Below, one piece after another: positions 5,035 through 5,309 of a stretch of 5,309 nucleotides of DNA (its first letter is position 1; every line of letters begins with the position of its first letter). The DNA is taken from positions 13,697-19,005 of the forward strand of contig MFZT01000040.1 of assembly GCA_001789515.1 (NCBI GenBank), read 5' to 3'. This DNA is from Candidatus Roizmanbacteria bacterium RIFCSPHIGHO2_02_FULL_43_11. GTDB lineage: Bacteria > Patescibacteriota > Microgenomatia > UBA1406 > HO2-37-13b. A program made the position numbers and the translations under genes. Under the pieces are notes generated by a model. The model saw nothing but the letters and a program-made list of their open reading frames with translations, had not been told where the DNA came from and ran no database searches.

Positions 5035-5043
5035 TGTTATGAT
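5035..5043 (+). promoter_or_regulatory. extended -10 promoter for the DedA gene
   Basis: TGTTATGAT is a TG-n extended -10 with hexamer TATGAT (5 of 6 to TATAAT). The projected start is about 5050, giving a 17-base leader that just includes the Shine-Dalgarno at 5054-5059. TATGTT at 5033-5038 is an overlapping alternative. Confidence 0.45.
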
Positions 5044-5053
5044 GAATGCTTAT

Positions 5054-5059
5054 GGAGGT
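5054..5059 (+). promoter_or_regulatory. strong Shine-Dalgarno that decides the DedA start
   Basis: GGAGGT lies seven bases before the ATG at 5067, ideal spacing. The in-frame ATG at 5052 overlaps this sequence and has no such site, so 5067 is taken as the start. It is the only good Shine-Dalgarno before any gene in the window. Confidence 0.8.
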
Positions 5060-5066
5060 CGTACAA

Positions 5067-5309
5067 ATGCTTTTGCATGTTGACGTGTATGTCAATACAC
5101 TCATTCAATTTTTTGGTCCTTGGACATACGTAATTCTCTTTCTTATTATCTTTGCTGAAACAGGGTTAGTTATAACACCTTTTTTGCCTGGTGATTCGCT
5201 TTTGTTTGTTATTGGTGCTATGGCAGGAAGTGGCTTTTTGAACATTTTTGCTGTGTACATTACATTATTGGTTGCTGCTATTCTAGGCGATACTGTCAAT
5301 TATTGGGTT
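5067..5309 (+). CDS. DedA-family (SNARE_assoc/VTT domain) membrane protein, 3'-truncated
   Basis: The first 81 residues are visible and the gene runs off the window; full DedA proteins are about 200 residues. [19 protein letters not shown] (29-47) is the DedA hallmark: E31 and D43 are 12 residues apart, as are the essential acidic residues E39 and D51 of E. coli YqjA. LGDTVNYW (73-80) matches the conserved 'lGd...Y.iG' block. Hydrophobic segments lie at about 19-38, 44-54 and 59-75. Family members include undecaprenyl-phosphate translocases and proton-dependent transporters needed for envelope integrity; which applies here is unknown. Recycling of the lipid carrier would suit a genome with polyprenyl-phosphate-using GT-C enzymes, which is inferred. 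It is divergent from the minus operon across a 125-bp gap. Confidence 0.9.
   Translation, partial: MLLHVDVYVNTLIQFFGPWTYVILFLIIFAETGLVITPFLPGDSLLFVIGAMAGSGFLNIFAVYITLLVAAILGDTVNYWV

Noticed and set aside
5052..5066. ATG at 5052 as the DedA start
   Set aside because: The GGAGGT Shine-Dalgarno overlaps it and is ideally spaced for the in-frame ATG at 5067.
5105..5299. Minus-strand 64-codon open frame opposite the DedA gene
   Set aside because: It is antisense to the DedA signature motifs and has no start signal.

Overview
The window looks like a stretch of chromosome from a candidate-phyla-radiation (Patescibacteria-type) bacterium or a similarly small-genome lineage. This is inferred from gene content and style. 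The genes are short and tightly packed, the base composition is moderately AT-rich by eye, and the standard code fits: TGA, TAA and TAG all serve as stops, and TGA ends mscL and the glycosyltransferase gene. Several proteins resemble families I associate with such genomes. No rRNA, tRNA, CRISPR array, insertion sequence or phage gene is visible.

The left half (1-3451) has five genes on strictly alternating strands: the 3' part of a class I isoprenoid-synthase-like gene (+), mscL (-), a membrane-anchored His/acid-rich protein with two cysteines (+), a VKOR-type disulfide-forming membrane protein (-), and a GT-C (GT39/PMT-like) glycosyltransferase (+). Tail-to-tail pairs are 3 bp apart or overlap (8 and 16 bp). 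The two head-to-head pairs have only 16 and 25 bp between start codons, and each gap carries overlapping -10 boxes pointing both ways.

The right half has a minus-strand cluster transcribed from 4941 down to 3436. It encodes an 82-aa two-helix membrane protein, a 302-aa probable envelope protein with an RlpA-like 'DxGP' motif region, and a 110-aa helical protein. Gaps are 10 and 5 bp, so these are probably one operon. Its promoter (TTGATC, 17 bp, TAGAAT) places transcription start at the A of the first ATG. A perfect 18-bp palindrome lies across the first junction. Facing away from the operon, after the only sizeable intergenic gap (125 bp), is the 5' part of a DedA-family gene, cut by the window end. 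It is the only gene here with a clear Shine-Dalgarno sequence.

Most visible products are membrane or envelope proteins: osmotic release valve, disulfide formation, lipid-linked sugar transfer, DedA lipid-carrier transport and probable secreted proteins. The isoprenoid-type enzyme could feed a lipid carrier, but that link is only inferred. The most notable general feature is regulatory. Several starts have a -10 box whose predicted transcription start falls on or within three bases of the ATG, suggesting leaderless mRNAs.
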